Assembly: GCA_041488095.1 (NCBI GenBank)
Contig: JBGPOP010000003.1
Coordinates: 95,898 to 159,897 of the forward strand
Reading direction: 5' to 3'
Source of the DNA: DASYPQ01 sp041488095
Lineage (GTDB): Bacteria > Planctomycetota > UBA1135 > GCA-002686595
Length of the DNA: 64,000 bases
In this document: positions 52,555 to 61,328 of the stretch, one piece after another
Numbering within the stretch: position 1 is the stretch's first letter
How the letters are laid out: every line of letters starts with the position of its first letter
Notes under the pieces: generated by a model
Databases searched by the model: none
What the model saw: only the letters and a program-made list of their open reading frames with translations
What the model was told of the DNA's origin: nothing
Made by a program: the position numbers and the translations under genes

Positions 52555-53130
52555 TCAGCCAGCGTGGGAGACGATCAGCGCCCGCGCGAGCTCGGCCGCC
52601 TTGGCCTCGCCGCACAGGTCCTCGACCAGGGAGAGCGCGAACTCCATCGCGGTGCCGGCGCCCTGGCTCGTCGTCACCGGACCCGAGCGCAGGACCCGGG
52701 GCCCGGCCAGGACGATCGCGCCGGTGAGCTTCTCGCGGACCGACGGGTGGGAGGTGACCGGCACGCCTGCGATCACGCCCGCCGCGTGGAGCACGAGGGG
52801 CGCCGCGCAGATCGCGGCGGTGCGCTGGCCCTGCGCGCTCAGACGGCGCACGAGAGAGAGAACCCGCTCGTCCGCCATGAGATTTCGCGTGCCGGGCATC
52901 CCGCCTGGCAGGACGATCATCGTGAACGCCTTCGTATCGAGCGCGCCGAGGTCCGCGTCGGGAGTCACGGCGATCCCATGCGAGCCCGTGATGGGACCGG
53001 GCCCGAGCCCGGCGACGGTCACGTCGAGGCCGGCGCGCCGCAGGACGTCGATGATCGTCACGGCCTCGATCTCCTCGAAGCCGTCGGCCAGGGGGACCAG
53101 GATGCGCTCGGTCGGTTTCACGTTCTTCAT
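52555..53130 (-). CDS. DJ-1/PfpI family protein
   Basis: A 191-residue protein of the DJ-1/ThiJ/PfpI superfamily, which holds deglycases, glyoxalases and chaperones. It has VPLADGFEEIEAVTIIDVLRRAG at the N-terminus with the active-site Glu, FTMIVLPGGMPGTRNL, the nucleophile Cys in AAICAAPLVLHAAG, and TSQGAGTAMEFALSLVE. This pattern is nearest to DJ-1/YajL. A GGGGAG ribosome site precedes the ATG at 53130. It is divergent from the serine hydrolase gene, with 26 bases between starts. Confidence 0.9.
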   Translation of the reverse strand: MKNVKPTERILVPLADGFEEIEAVTIIDVLRRAGLDVTVAGLGPGPITGSHGIAVTPDADLGALDTKAFTMIVLPGGMPGTRNLMADERVLSLVRRLSAQGQRTAAICAAPLVLHAAGVIAGVPVTSHPSVREKLTGAIVLAGPRVLRSGPVTTSQGAGTAMEFALSLVEDLCGEAKAAELARALIVSHAG

Positions 53131-53156
53131 CCGCTCCCCAGTGTAGGCTCTGAAGC

Positions 53157-54392
53157 ATGGCCCATGCCCACGTGCGCGCACGCCTCGCACTCCTTGCGGC
53201 GATCGCGCTCCCGCTTTTCTCCTCCGCCGCAAGGACGCAGGGGGCCGGAGCGGCGGAGAAGGCGACCGTCCGGGACGTCTCCGGGATCTTGCAGCCGATC
53301 CGGGAGCGCAACCGCCTGCCCGGGATCGCGGCCGCGGTGGTCCAGGGAGAGCGGGTGGTCGCGATCGGCGCCGACGGCGTGCGCCGGCGGGGATCGGAGG
53401 AGCGGATCACCACCGAGGATCGGTTTCACCTCGGATCGTGCACGAAGTCGATGACCGCGACGATGATCGCGACGCTCGTCGAGGAGGGGAAGCTCGAGTG
53501 GAGCACGACGATCGGCGAGATCTTCCCCGAGCTCGACGGGAAGATGCGGCCGGCGTGGAGGACGGTGACGCTCGATCAGCTCCTGACCCACCGCGCCGGG
53601 GCTCCAGCGGATCTCCAGGAAGGCGGATTGTGGGGTCGATTGTGGCAGCGCGAGGGCAGCCCGACGGAACAGCGGATGACCCTGGTGCGCGGTGTGCTCG
53701 AGCGCGAGCCGGAGTCGACGCCGGGGACGAAGTTCATGTACTCGAACGCCGGTTTCGCGATCGCCGGCGCGATGGCGGAGAGGATCACGGGGAAGGCGTG
53801 GGAGGATCTGATGCGCGAGCGGATCTTCGGTCCGCTCGGGATGGAGTCGGCCGGTTTCGGCGCGCCCGGGACGGAGGGGAAGCTCGACGAGCCGTTGGGG
53901 CACACGGAGAAGGGCGAGCCCGTCGATCTAGGCCCGCACGCGGACAATCCTCCCGCGATCGGACCGGCAGGGACGGTGCACTGCACGCTCGGGGACTGGG
54001 CGAAGTACGTGGCGTTGCATCTGGAAGGCGATCGTTCCGAGAGCGGGAAGGCCGGCCGAGAAGCGGCGAAGCTCCTGAAGCCCGAGACGTTCCGGAAGCT
54101 GCACGAACCGTCCGGGAGCGACGAGACGAAGTACGCGATGGGCTGGCTCCTCGCCGAGCGCGACTGGGCGGGAGGGCGCGTCCTCACGCACAACGGCAGC
54201 AACACGATGTGGTTTTGTGTGACGTGGATCGCGCCGGAGAAGGACTTCGCCGTCCTCGTTGCGGCGAACCAGGGCGGGGGGAAGGCGGAGAAGGCCTGCG
54301 ACGAGGCGGCGTGGGCGTTGATCCAGGACCATCTGGGCGCCGGCAAGGAAGCGAAGAGCGATGGCGGAGGGGACAAGGCCGGCGGACGCTGA
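53157..54392 (+). CDS. exported beta-lactamase-fold serine hydrolase
   Basis: A 411-residue exported protein of the class C beta-lactamase / DD-peptidase / EstB group. The signal peptide runs to about residue 25 (ALLAAIALPLFSSAA). The catalytic triad of the fold is visible: SCTKS (SxxK) near residue 95, YSN (YxN) near 199, and HNGS (HxG) near 344. DQLLTHRAGAPAD and FGPLGMESAGFG are typical of family members. True beta-lactamase activity is not implied; esterase or peptidase roles are common. The last 32 bases overlap the next gene. Confidence 0.88.
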   Translation: MAHAHVRARLALLAAIALPLFSSAARTQGAGAAEKATVRDVSGILQPIRERNRLPGIAAAVVQGERVVAIGADGVRRRGSEERITTEDRFHLGSCTKSMTATMIATLVEEGKLEWSTTIGEIFPELDGKMRPAWRTVTLDQLLTHRAGAPADLQEGGLWGRLWQREGSPTEQRMTLVRGVLEREPESTPGTKFMYSNAGFAIAGAMAERITGKAWEDLMRERIFGPLGMESAGFGAPGTEGKLDEPLGHTEKGEPVDLGPHADNPPAIGPAGTVHCTLGDWAKYVALHLEGDRSESGKAGREAAKLLKPETFRKLHEPSGSDETKYAMGWLLAERDWAGGRVLTHNGSNTMWFCVTWIAPEKDFAVLVAANQGGGKAEKACDEAAWALIQDHLGAGKEAKSDGGGDKAGGR

Positions 54393-54858
54393 GGGCGGGG
54401 CCAGGCCGATCCCCGTGCTCGTGAGCGCGTGCTTGCTCGGGCGCGAATGCCGCTACGACGGCAGCGCGAACCGGGACCGCGCGCTCGAACGCGATCTCGA
54501 GGCGCAAGGGATGCGGGCGGTCCCGTTCTGCCCCGAGGAGCACGGCGGCCTCGGGACGCCGCGCCCGGCGGCGTGGATCGAGAAGAGAGGCGCCGCGGAC
54601 GTGCTTGACGGGCGGGATCGGGTGGTGACGGACGCAGGCGCCGATGTGACACCGCAGTTCCTGCAGGGTGCGCAAGGCGCTCTGCAGACATGCCGGCAGC
54701 ACGAGATCCGCCTCGCGTTTCTGAAGGAGCGCTCACCTTCGTGCGGCGTGTGCCAGACGCACGTCGCGAACGGGCTCGCGAAGGGCCCAGGAGTCACGGC
54801 AGAATTGCTCGCCCGCAACGGAATCGAGGTTCGACCGGTCGAAGGGCGGCGCGAGTAG
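54361..54858 (+). CDS. DUF523 / TudS-like thiouracil desulfidase
   Basis: A 165-residue protein of the DUF523 family, now known to include TudS, a [4Fe-4S] enzyme that removes sulfur from thiouracil. The family hallmarks are VLVSACLLGRECRYDG near 19-34, PFCPEEHGGLGTPRP and LKERSPSCGVCQ; the cysteines of the first, second and third motifs form the cluster site. The ATG at 54361 overlaps the hydrolase gene by 32 bases; a GTG at 54415 could start just before the first motif. Given ThiI in the same window, a role in recycling thio-nucleobases is possible. Confidence 0.85.
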   Translation: MAEGTRPADAEGGARPIPVLVSACLLGRECRYDGSANRDRALERDLEAQGMRAVPFCPEEHGGLGTPRPAAWIEKRGAADVLDGRDRVVTDAGADVTPQFLQGAQGALQTCRQHEIRLAFLKERSPSCGVCQTHVANGLAKGPGVTAELLARNGIEVRPVEGRRE

Positions 54859-54860
54859 CG

Positions 54861-57800
54861 CTAGCGGAAATCGAGGTCACGAATCAGCGTAGTCGCATTC
54901 GCATCCGCATCCATCCCGATCGGCGAGTAGGTCTTGGTGTCGGCGTGGTTGAGCAGGGCAGCCGAGTATCGCGGTGCGCAGGGCACGACCACGCGGTACG
55001 CTCCGAGCTCGTCGACCGTGCGCAGCCCTGAACGCGCGTAGAGCCTGAGCGTCCCGTCCTCGACCGGTGTCCAGCTCGAGATCCACACCTTCGCGTTACT
55101 CCGTGTCTCGCCCTCGATGCGGACAACGCCCGAAATCTCGCACTGCGGGAGCCCTTCGAAGCGGTCGCCGACGCGCCTTGGGATGCAAATGGTGAGCGGG
55201 CGAGGGTGCTCGGAGGGCTTCTGGGAGGGAATGAAGTAGATGTCCTCGAGGCGGTTGTCACCCGGTACATCGTCGGAACGCTTGAACGAGAACAAGTACT
55301 CGACGCTCTGGAGGCCCGAGATCCGGAAGCGGCCCTGCGCATCGGTACGCGCGCTGACCGACGACGTCCGGACCGATTCCTCGCCTTCGACCACCGGGGA
55401 TGCGCACACGTACACGTTTGCCAGAGGCCTGTCGTCGCGGCTCCACGTGAGAAGGCCCTCATAGGCGATCCCACCGAGCGCAACCTTGAGAGGGAAGCCG
55501 TCGGGAGGATCTTTCGGAATGGGGAAGGACCAGCGTCCTCCCTCAGGTCCTTCGATCTCGAGCTCACGTCCCCCAACCTGCACGTTGATCCGCACTTCGC
55601 CGTCGGGAAGCACTTCTGTCCACCCCCGCTGCGGGTTCGGATCGCGCGCTCGCCAGCCAGGTCCGGGGGCCTTGTTGTCGACGAGGAGGAGCGCGTGGCG
55701 CGGGTCAAGGGCAGGGAAGACGATCTCGACGGAACCGTGCTCGCCTCTGAACAGAGTGACGGAACGGACCTCGTCAGCCCTGAACGAACCCTGAGTCGAA
55801 ACGAAGGCCACCATCGCGCGGTAGCCTCCGGGCGCAAGACGATGGAACACAGCGAGCCCCTGTTGATCGGTACGCGCTCTCCGTGAGCTTCCATCATCGC
55901 CCTGGAGGGCCACGATGTGCGACGCGCGAGGGATCCCCGCCGTGTCCAGGATCCGAACATCGAGAGCGGTGTCCAAGGAGAGGTCGAGCACGAACGGCCC
56001 TGATGTGGGTACGTGCACGGTCTCGCAGTCAACGAGGCCGGCACTCGTGCAACGGAAAAGGTAGTCCCCTTCCGGCACGCTGATGACGAAGTGTCCGCGG
56101 TCATCGGTGCGCGCCGCGTCGAGCAGGCCGTTCTCGTCTTCCGACCACTGAATCTTCCGATACTCCACCAATGCGACCGTCGCCCCTGCTACTGGAGCCC
56201 CGCTCCTCATCACGGTCCCCTCCAGGTGCGCGAGCTCACCACGTTCGAGGTCGAGAACGATCTCGCCGGCAGCACCGAGGCTGGGGACATCGAGGTCTCT
56301 GGCTCGGTACCCCGGGCTCCACGCGCGTATCGTCACTTGGGACCCGTACACGGATCGGACGTCACCGGCTTCGACGAGAGCGAGTCGACCTCCAAGTGCG
56401 AAGAACCGGCCAGCGCGGTAGATCTGGTCGTCGGAGGAACCGGTCACGTTCAGGTCGAAGTTCTCGATCGGATCGTGGGTCACCGCATCGCGCACGAGCA
56501 AGTAGGGCGAGGCCTGCGCGACCAGGATGGCGGGCTCGTCCGAACCTGACGCGAAGCTCACCTTGAAGACCCAACTCTGCCCATTCTCGGGGTTCACACC
56601 CAGGTTGATCACCGACCATCCCGGCTCGAGGCTGCGCGCCTGCACGTGGCTGGCGGCGACTTCGACAACGAAGGATCCTTCGGAGTCCGTGGTGAAGTTC
56701 CACGGACCGCAACCCGGATCCTTCGCGACATCCTGCCAGCCCCAGAAGGCGAGGCGCAGAGAACGCCGCAGCCGCTTGCCGCCGGCGTCGAGAAGGTAGC
56801 CGGACAACTTCCACGGCCGGCACAGTCCGACGAGCAGAGGTCCAGAATCCTCTCCAGTCTTCTTCTCGAAGTGCCTGGTCGGGAACCCGCGCTCTCCGTA
56901 CCCGGACGCTCGGCAGGACAGGAAGCCGAGTGCATCCGGGACTCGGATCTCGAACGAGCCATCAGGACTCGTGACCGCCTCGGCGGAGCATGTCGCGCCC
57001 GGCAGCGGTGCATCGATCACGGGAACCTCTTCGAGATCCGCTAGTGACGCGTCGGACAAGGACTTGGGGAGCATCGGCCATGGTTCGCGAAACCAGGGTG
57101 AACCGTTCTGGTCCGCCACGAACAGGTCCGCCCACCGGCGCTTGAGATCCGAGAGGTATGTCTGTCGCGGAGGGAAAAGGCGCACTTCCGCTCCGGCGAT
57201 TCCCGTACCTGTCTGTGCATCGACCACGCGGCCCTTCAACGTCTCGAGCGGCAGCTCCGTGCCTCCTGCGGGAGCACGGGTCGTCTGAGGGAACGCTGCG
57301 AGTGGGGCCGTCGTGGAACTTCCCCCGGGTCGGGTCTCACCGGCTCCTGCTTCGAGTGCCTCGAAGGGCGTTCCCGCTATTTCGAGCGGTTCCTGCCGCG
57401 ACAGCAAGCGACCGCCGATCCAGACGCAGATCACGATCAAGGCAGCCGCCGCGATCCAAGCGATCTTTTTCACGACGAGGACTCCTCCGCCCACCGCACC
57501 GACCCCGGCAGCCAGCGGCAACGCGGCGGCGTGAGCGATCACTGCCTCCCGAACCGCAGCCATTCCGCGAGCCGGCCGAGCGATGATCAGCGCCGAGGCG
57601 CCGATCCCGACCGGAAGGAGCTTCCTGAGCTGTTCGATCCCGCGATGGATCCGTACGCGGATTGCGCCCGGACTCTCTGCGAGCACGTGCGCGATCTCGG
57701 CCGGTCCAAGGCCGTGCTGCAGGCGCAAGAGCAGAGCCTGACGGTACGGCTCGGGCAGCTCGTCGATCGCTTCGAGCAGCGCCGCGGAAACTTCGCGGCG

Positions 57801-58133
57801 GCCCGCCTCCTCTTCGGGCGTCGACGGCTCGCGGTGCGCAAGGCGTTCGGGATCGAGCGTGCGTCCAGCTGCCCTCAGCGCCTCGCGCGCCTTGTGCGCC
57901 AGGATCCCGGTGAGCCAGTTCTCGAGCGGCTTCTCCGACACGTAGCTCGACGCGCGCTCGATCGCGGTCACGAACGTCGCCTGGACCAGGTCTTCGGCGG
58001 TCGCCGGATCCCGCGACAGATGGATCGCGACGCGCAGGAGTCGCGGTGCGGTGCGGTCGAAGACCTGCGCCAGCAGGTCGGGGTCACCGGCCTCGCGGTA
58101 GCGTGCGAACAGTTGCTCGAGGGACTCTCCCAT
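54861..58133 (-). CDS. ECF sigma factor fused to a membrane helix and a large carboxypeptidase-regulatory-like outer region
   Basis: A 1090-residue protein. Residues 1-175 are an ECF sigma factor: region 2 (RDPATAEDLVQATFVTAIER, then LENWLTGILAHKAREALRA) and region 4 (LPEPYRQALLLRLQHGLGPAE, then GAIRVRIHRGIEQLRKLL). A membrane helix lies at about 224-244 (IAWIAAAALIVICVWIGG); a weaker hydrophobic run precedes it. The remaining 840 residues should lie outside and hold several beta-sandwich domains (LKGRVVDAQTGTGIAGAEVRL, LEGTVMRSGAPVAGATVALV, ISGVVRIEGETRSNAKVWIS). It may transmit an outer signal straight to RNA polymerase, with or without proteolysis. There is no separate anti-sigma gene. Confidence 0.88.
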   Translation of the reverse strand: MGESLEQLFARYREAGDPDLLAQVFDRTAPRLLRVAIHLSRDPATAEDLVQATFVTAIERASSYVSEKPLENWLTGILAHKAREALRAAGRTLDPERLAHREPSTPEEEAGRREVSAALLEAIDELPEPYRQALLLRLQHGLGPAEIAHVLAESPGAIRVRIHRGIEQLRKLLPVGIGASALIIARPARGMAAVREAVIAHAAALPLAAGVGAVGGGVLVVKKIAWIAAAALIVICVWIGGRLLSRQEPLEIAGTPFEALEAGAGETRPGGSSTTAPLAAFPQTTRAPAGGTELPLETLKGRVVDAQTGTGIAGAEVRLFPPRQTYLSDLKRRWADLFVADQNGSPWFREPWPMLPKSLSDASLADLEEVPVIDAPLPGATCSAEAVTSPDGSFEIRVPDALGFLSCRASGYGERGFPTRHFEKKTGEDSGPLLVGLCRPWKLSGYLLDAGGKRLRRSLRLAFWGWQDVAKDPGCGPWNFTTDSEGSFVVEVAASHVQARSLEPGWSVINLGVNPENGQSWVFKVSFASGSDEPAILVAQASPYLLVRDAVTHDPIENFDLNVTGSSDDQIYRAGRFFALGGRLALVEAGDVRSVYGSQVTIRAWSPGYRARDLDVPSLGAAGEIVLDLERGELAHLEGTVMRSGAPVAGATVALVEYRKIQWSEDENGLLDAARTDDRGHFVISVPEGDYLFRCTSAGLVDCETVHVPTSGPFVLDLSLDTALDVRILDTAGIPRASHIVALQGDDGSSRRARTDQQGLAVFHRLAPGGYRAMVAFVSTQGSFRADEVRSVTLFRGEHGSVEIVFPALDPRHALLLVDNKAPGPGWRARDPNPQRGWTEVLPDGEVRINVQVGGRELEIEGPEGGRWSFPIPKDPPDGFPLKVALGGIAYEGLLTWSRDDRPLANVYVCASPVVEGEESVRTSSVSARTDAQGRFRISGLQSVEYLFSFKRSDDVPGDNRLEDIYFIPSQKPSEHPRPLTICIPRRVGDRFEGLPQCEISGVVRIEGETRSNAKVWISSWTPVEDGTLRLYARSGLRTVDELGAYRVVVPCAPRYSAALLNHADTKTYSPIGMDADANATTLIRDLDFR

Positions 58134-58214
58134 CGGGGGCTCGCCGATGGATTGGCAGAGCGCGTGGGATTGTTACACGGAAAACCGGCCTCGGAGCGAT
58201 TGCGGGCGGCGGCC

Positions 58215-60419
58215 CTACCTCCTGGCGTGATGCTCCTCGTAGTGGCGCCGCAGCAGATCCTCGCCGAAGTCGTCGTCGAGATCGCGCCAGAGCGTGTGCA
58301 CGTGGCTGGCTCCGCCCTGGACGTTGTCGAGCTCGATCGCGAACCCCTTCCCCTGCACGCGCCAATAGTGCGGCTGGCCCGGCTTCGTCCCTCCGATCCA
58401 CACGAAGTGGAGGTCCGCGTCGGCGGCGCTCCGGACGTGCTCGATCGCGTCGCCGGCGAGCGTCGAGTCGAGATTGCCGGGATAGAGCTCGGCGATCCGT
58501 CGCAACAAGGCTCGCTGATCCTTGCTCAGCTTCGCCCCCGAAACGCCCGGTGGCTCGAGGAAGCTCGCCGCGCGGCCGGGGCCGAGGATCACGTCGCCCG
58601 GAACCTCGTCCTCCTTCACGCCTTCCGCCCGTTGCGCGGCGTCCAGGCTCAGGGCCAGCCCGCGCGCGAGGTCCTCCTCGGAGGCGAGCACGCGCATCCC
58701 GGCGTGCGGACCGCTCCGGACCTCCTCGGGGTTCGCGCCCAGGAACAGCGGCGTGACCGCGACCCGCTCTCCGATCGAGACGAAGTTGAGCGAGAGGTGG
58801 TGGCCCTCGAATCGCCAGCCCCAGGGCTTCTCCGGGCCCGGCTCGCCGAACAGCGACACGAAGTAGCGACCCGGGTCGCGCGCGGGCGAGGACTCGATCT
58901 CGCGCAGGACCCCCTCGAGCTCGATCACGCCGTCGACCTTGCGCAGCCCCTCCTCGCTCAGCGCCGAGTCGAGGAGCGCGCGAAACGCCTTCCTCTGCGC
59001 TTCGTCGAGGTCGCCGAGCGGAAGGCCCGAGCGCTCGCGCGGCACGTAGTGCCAGTCCTTGCGGCGCATGTCCTCGAAGGGAATGCGCGCCCGGCTGCGC
59101 CGGTCCTCGTCGAGGGCGGCGAGGAGACCGCGCGCGGCGCTCTCCATGACCTCTCGAGATCGCGGCACCACGGCGACCGCGTTATCCCTCTCTCCAAGCT
59201 CCTTCCGAAGGGACGCCCACGTCTGGGCCGAGATCCTGTGGTTTTCAACCGCCGCCTGCACATCCGCCGCGACCCCAGACGTAAATGAATCGGTCGCGAT
59301 ACGGACATGGAGCGCGTCGATAAGGTTCTTGTCCTCTGGGTATGGGGTCGATGCGACCTCGCCCGCCGTCTTTTTGAGGGCTTGGGTCACGTACGGGGTG
59401 TCGGGCCCGAACCGGTTACTCGACGCGATCTCGTCGATCTTCCGACTGACGAGAGCGGTAACATCCTCCCCCTTCTTCTGGGCCTCCAGGATCGCCGGGA
59501 GGAGGTCCGACGTGGCCTTATCTACCGAGAGGGACCTCCGGACTGTGATCGTCGTCAACATCTCCCGTTGCTTCGCGATGTGCTCCGTGTCCGCCTGGGA
59601 GATCATCTGGGATAGAATGACCCCCGTCTCCGCATCCTTCCCTAGGGTGGTAGTCCCCATCGGAACATCCTGGAGGAACCTAGCGAGGCGGGCCTTCTCC
59701 GACACGGCCCCCTCCCCGGTATCGTTCGCGTCAACCACGGACGTCGCGAACTTGACCGCGCTCACCACGTTCTCCCGGAGCGCGTCGGGCGCCATCCCGA
59801 CCCGTCTCATTTGGGTCAACGCGTCCCCGATGTACTGGTAGTCGCCCTCTTTAGGGGGGTTAGGGTTGGCGGCCCACCGGGAGAACGTCTCCCCGAGCGC
59901 GTTCCGGAACGTTTCATCCCGTACCGCGATCCCGGCCGCGTGAACCTTTTCACTTACGGCCTTCCGGAAAGACTCGTCGGCTTGCAGTCTGACCTGGGTA
60001 GCCGCCTTTCCCGCGTAGAAGTCTTTCAGGAGTGGATTTCCGGAGTACTTGCTCCACGTGTCCGCGATCGCTTTAGACGCACCCGTGGATTCAACGGGAA
60101 CCCCTTTGGCATCCGTCATCGTCGAGGCGGAATCGATCTGGCCCATCAAGTCGTTCTTGTACGCGGCCGCTACCCTGGCCCCTAACGTCTCCATGATCCC
60201 AACCCGTTCCCACGGGTTCGCCTTAGGGTCCACCTTTCCCGTGGCCACGAGCTTGGTCCACGCATCCTGGTTATCGACGCGACCGTCCTGCGCGTCCGTT
60301 TGGTCCTTCACGGCCTGTGAAAGCTGCAACAGCTGAGCCGCGGCTTGCGGACGCTCTTGGACGGTCCGCGGGAGGCAGGACGCGGTGACGAGGCAGGCGA
60401 GCGCGAAGCAGGGCCGCAC
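58215..60419 (-). CDS. DUF3500 protein with a long foreign-looking in-frame insert
   Basis: A 734-residue protein in three parts. Residues 1-27 are an export signal (MRPCFALACLVTASCLPR). Residues about 426-734 are a DUF3500 domain (GLLAALDEDRRSRARIPFED, WHYVPRERSGLPL, GWRFEGHHLSLNFV, LFLGANPEEVRSGPHAGMRVL), which normally follows a signal peptide directly. Between them, about 28-415 are unlike the family; the pattern NPWERVGIMETLGARVAAAY and ARFLQDVPMGTTTLG recalls internal virion proteins of podovirus-like phages (inference). This part is also lower in G+C: 35/60 at 59521-59580 and at 60061-60120, against 44/60 at 58561-58620. A natural insertion or an assembly chimera are both open. Confidence 0.7.
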   Translation of the reverse strand: MRPCFALACLVTASCLPRTVQERPQAAAQLLQLSQAVKDQTDAQDGRVDNQDAWTKLVATGKVDPKANPWERVGIMETLGARVAAAYKNDLMGQIDSASTMTDAKGVPVESTGASKAIADTWSKYSGNPLLKDFYAGKAATQVRLQADESFRKAVSEKVHAAGIAVRDETFRNALGETFSRWAANPNPPKEGDYQYIGDALTQMRRVGMAPDALRENVVSAVKFATSVVDANDTGEGAVSEKARLARFLQDVPMGTTTLGKDAETGVILSQMISQADTEHIAKQREMLTTITVRRSLSVDKATSDLLPAILEAQKKGEDVTALVSRKIDEIASSNRFGPDTPYVTQALKKTAGEVASTPYPEDKNLIDALHVRIATDSFTSGVAADVQAAVENHRISAQTWASLRKELGERDNAVAVVPRSREVMESAARGLLAALDEDRRSRARIPFEDMRRKDWHYVPRERSGLPLGDLDEAQRKAFRALLDSALSEEGLRKVDGVIELEGVLREIESSPARDPGRYFVSLFGEPGPEKPWGWRFEGHHLSLNFVSIGERVAVTPLFLGANPEEVRSGPHAGMRVLASEEDLARGLALSLDAAQRAEGVKEDEVPGDVILGPGRAASFLEPPGVSGAKLSKDQRALLRRIAELYPGNLDSTLAGDAIEHVRSAADADLHFVWIGGTKPGQPHYWRVQGKGFAIELDNVQGGASHVHTLWRDLDDDFGEDLLRRHYEEHHARR

Positions 60420-60473
60420 GGCGCAGCCGATGATCCCCCTCCGAGGCCCCGAGCGCCAGCTCCGCGCCCGTCG

Positions 60474-61244
60474 TCACGCGCCCTGGCGCGGCCGGGCGAC
60501 CACGATCACGTGGAAAGCCAGCAGCGACAGCACCGGCGCCGAGCACAGCACCCGGTCGAACCGGATCATGAACCGAGTGATCGCCGCGTTTCCCGGGATC
60601 CACCGCAGCAATCCGAAGTGGTCGGGAAAGCCCGCCAGCACGTAGGCGAACACCCCGTACTTCCGGACCCGCACGACCTCGAACCCCGCCTGCTCGCACA
60701 AGCCGACGATCCTGCGCCGCGTGAACCCGCGGTCGTCCTCGTGGAAGTGCGGATTGATCCGGTACAACGCCCAGCGCGCCACCCGGATCAGCGGGTTGTC
60801 GTTGCACGGCTCGCTCATCACGAGCACGCCCTGCCCTCCCAGCGCCCGCCTGCAGTTCGCGAGGAACCCGACGTGATCGCGCGTGTGGTGCAGGCTCCCC
60901 TTGCAGAACACCGCGTCGAACGAGCCCGGCTGGAACGGCAGCCTCTCCGCGTCCCCGGTGACGACCCGCGCGCGCGGGACGTAGCGGCCCGACACCTCGA
61001 GCATGTCGTGGCTGATGTCGAGGCCGACCGCGCCGGGATGCCGCGCATCCAGCTCGGCCAGGAAGAATCCCGTCCCGCAACCGAGGTCCAGCACCCGCCG
61101 CGCTCCCCGCGGCACGTGTGAGATCATCTCGGCGTGCCAGTCCTGCTGGAACAGCCGCGAGAACTCGAAGCTGTATCGGTAGGCGTAACGCGGCGCGAGC
61201 GCACGGTGCAGCTCGATCTGGGCCTGGGCGTTCGACGTGCTCAT
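60474..61244 (-). CDS. class I SAM-dependent methyltransferase
   Basis: A 256-residue protein with the SAM-binding motif VLDLGCGTGFFLAEL near 51-65, then GLDISHDML, GDAERLPFQPGSFDAVFCKGSLHH and VLVMSEPCNDNP, as in methyltransferase type 11 / UbiE-like enzymes. The C-terminus has one or two hydrophobic stretches (SLLAFHVIVVAR), so it may sit at the membrane. Substrate unknown; the neighbouring SGNH, flippase and DUF3500 genes suggest an envelope or lipid target, but this is weak. It is divergent from the SGNH gene. Confidence 0.88.
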   Translation of the reverse strand: MSTSNAQAQIELHRALAPRYAYRYSFEFSRLFQQDWHAEMISHVPRGARRVLDLGCGTGFFLAELDARHPGAVGLDISHDMLEVSGRYVPRARVVTGDAERLPFQPGSFDAVFCKGSLHHTRDHVGFLANCRRALGGQGVLVMSEPCNDNPLIRVARWALYRINPHFHEDDRGFTRRRIVGLCEQAGFEVVRVRKYGVFAYVLAGFPDHFGLLRWIPGNAAITRFMIRFDRVLCSAPVLSLLAFHVIVVARPRQGA

Positions 61245-61288
61245 CGCTGCGGGGGACGCGGAAGTCTACCGTGCCCCTCGACGGCGGG

Positions 61289-61316
61289 TTGACAGGCAGC
61301 GCGCCCTCCGGATAGT
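61289..61316 (+). promoter_or_regulatory. promoter of the SGNH hydrolase-flippase pair
   Basis: A perfect -35 TTGACA (61289-61294), then 16 bases, then GATAGT (61311-61316; four of six -10 matches). The expected start is near 61323, only a few bases before the ATG at 61329, so the mRNA would be nearly leaderless. It lies between two divergent genes. Confidence 0.4.
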
Positions 61317-61328
61317 GCCGCCTGAGCG

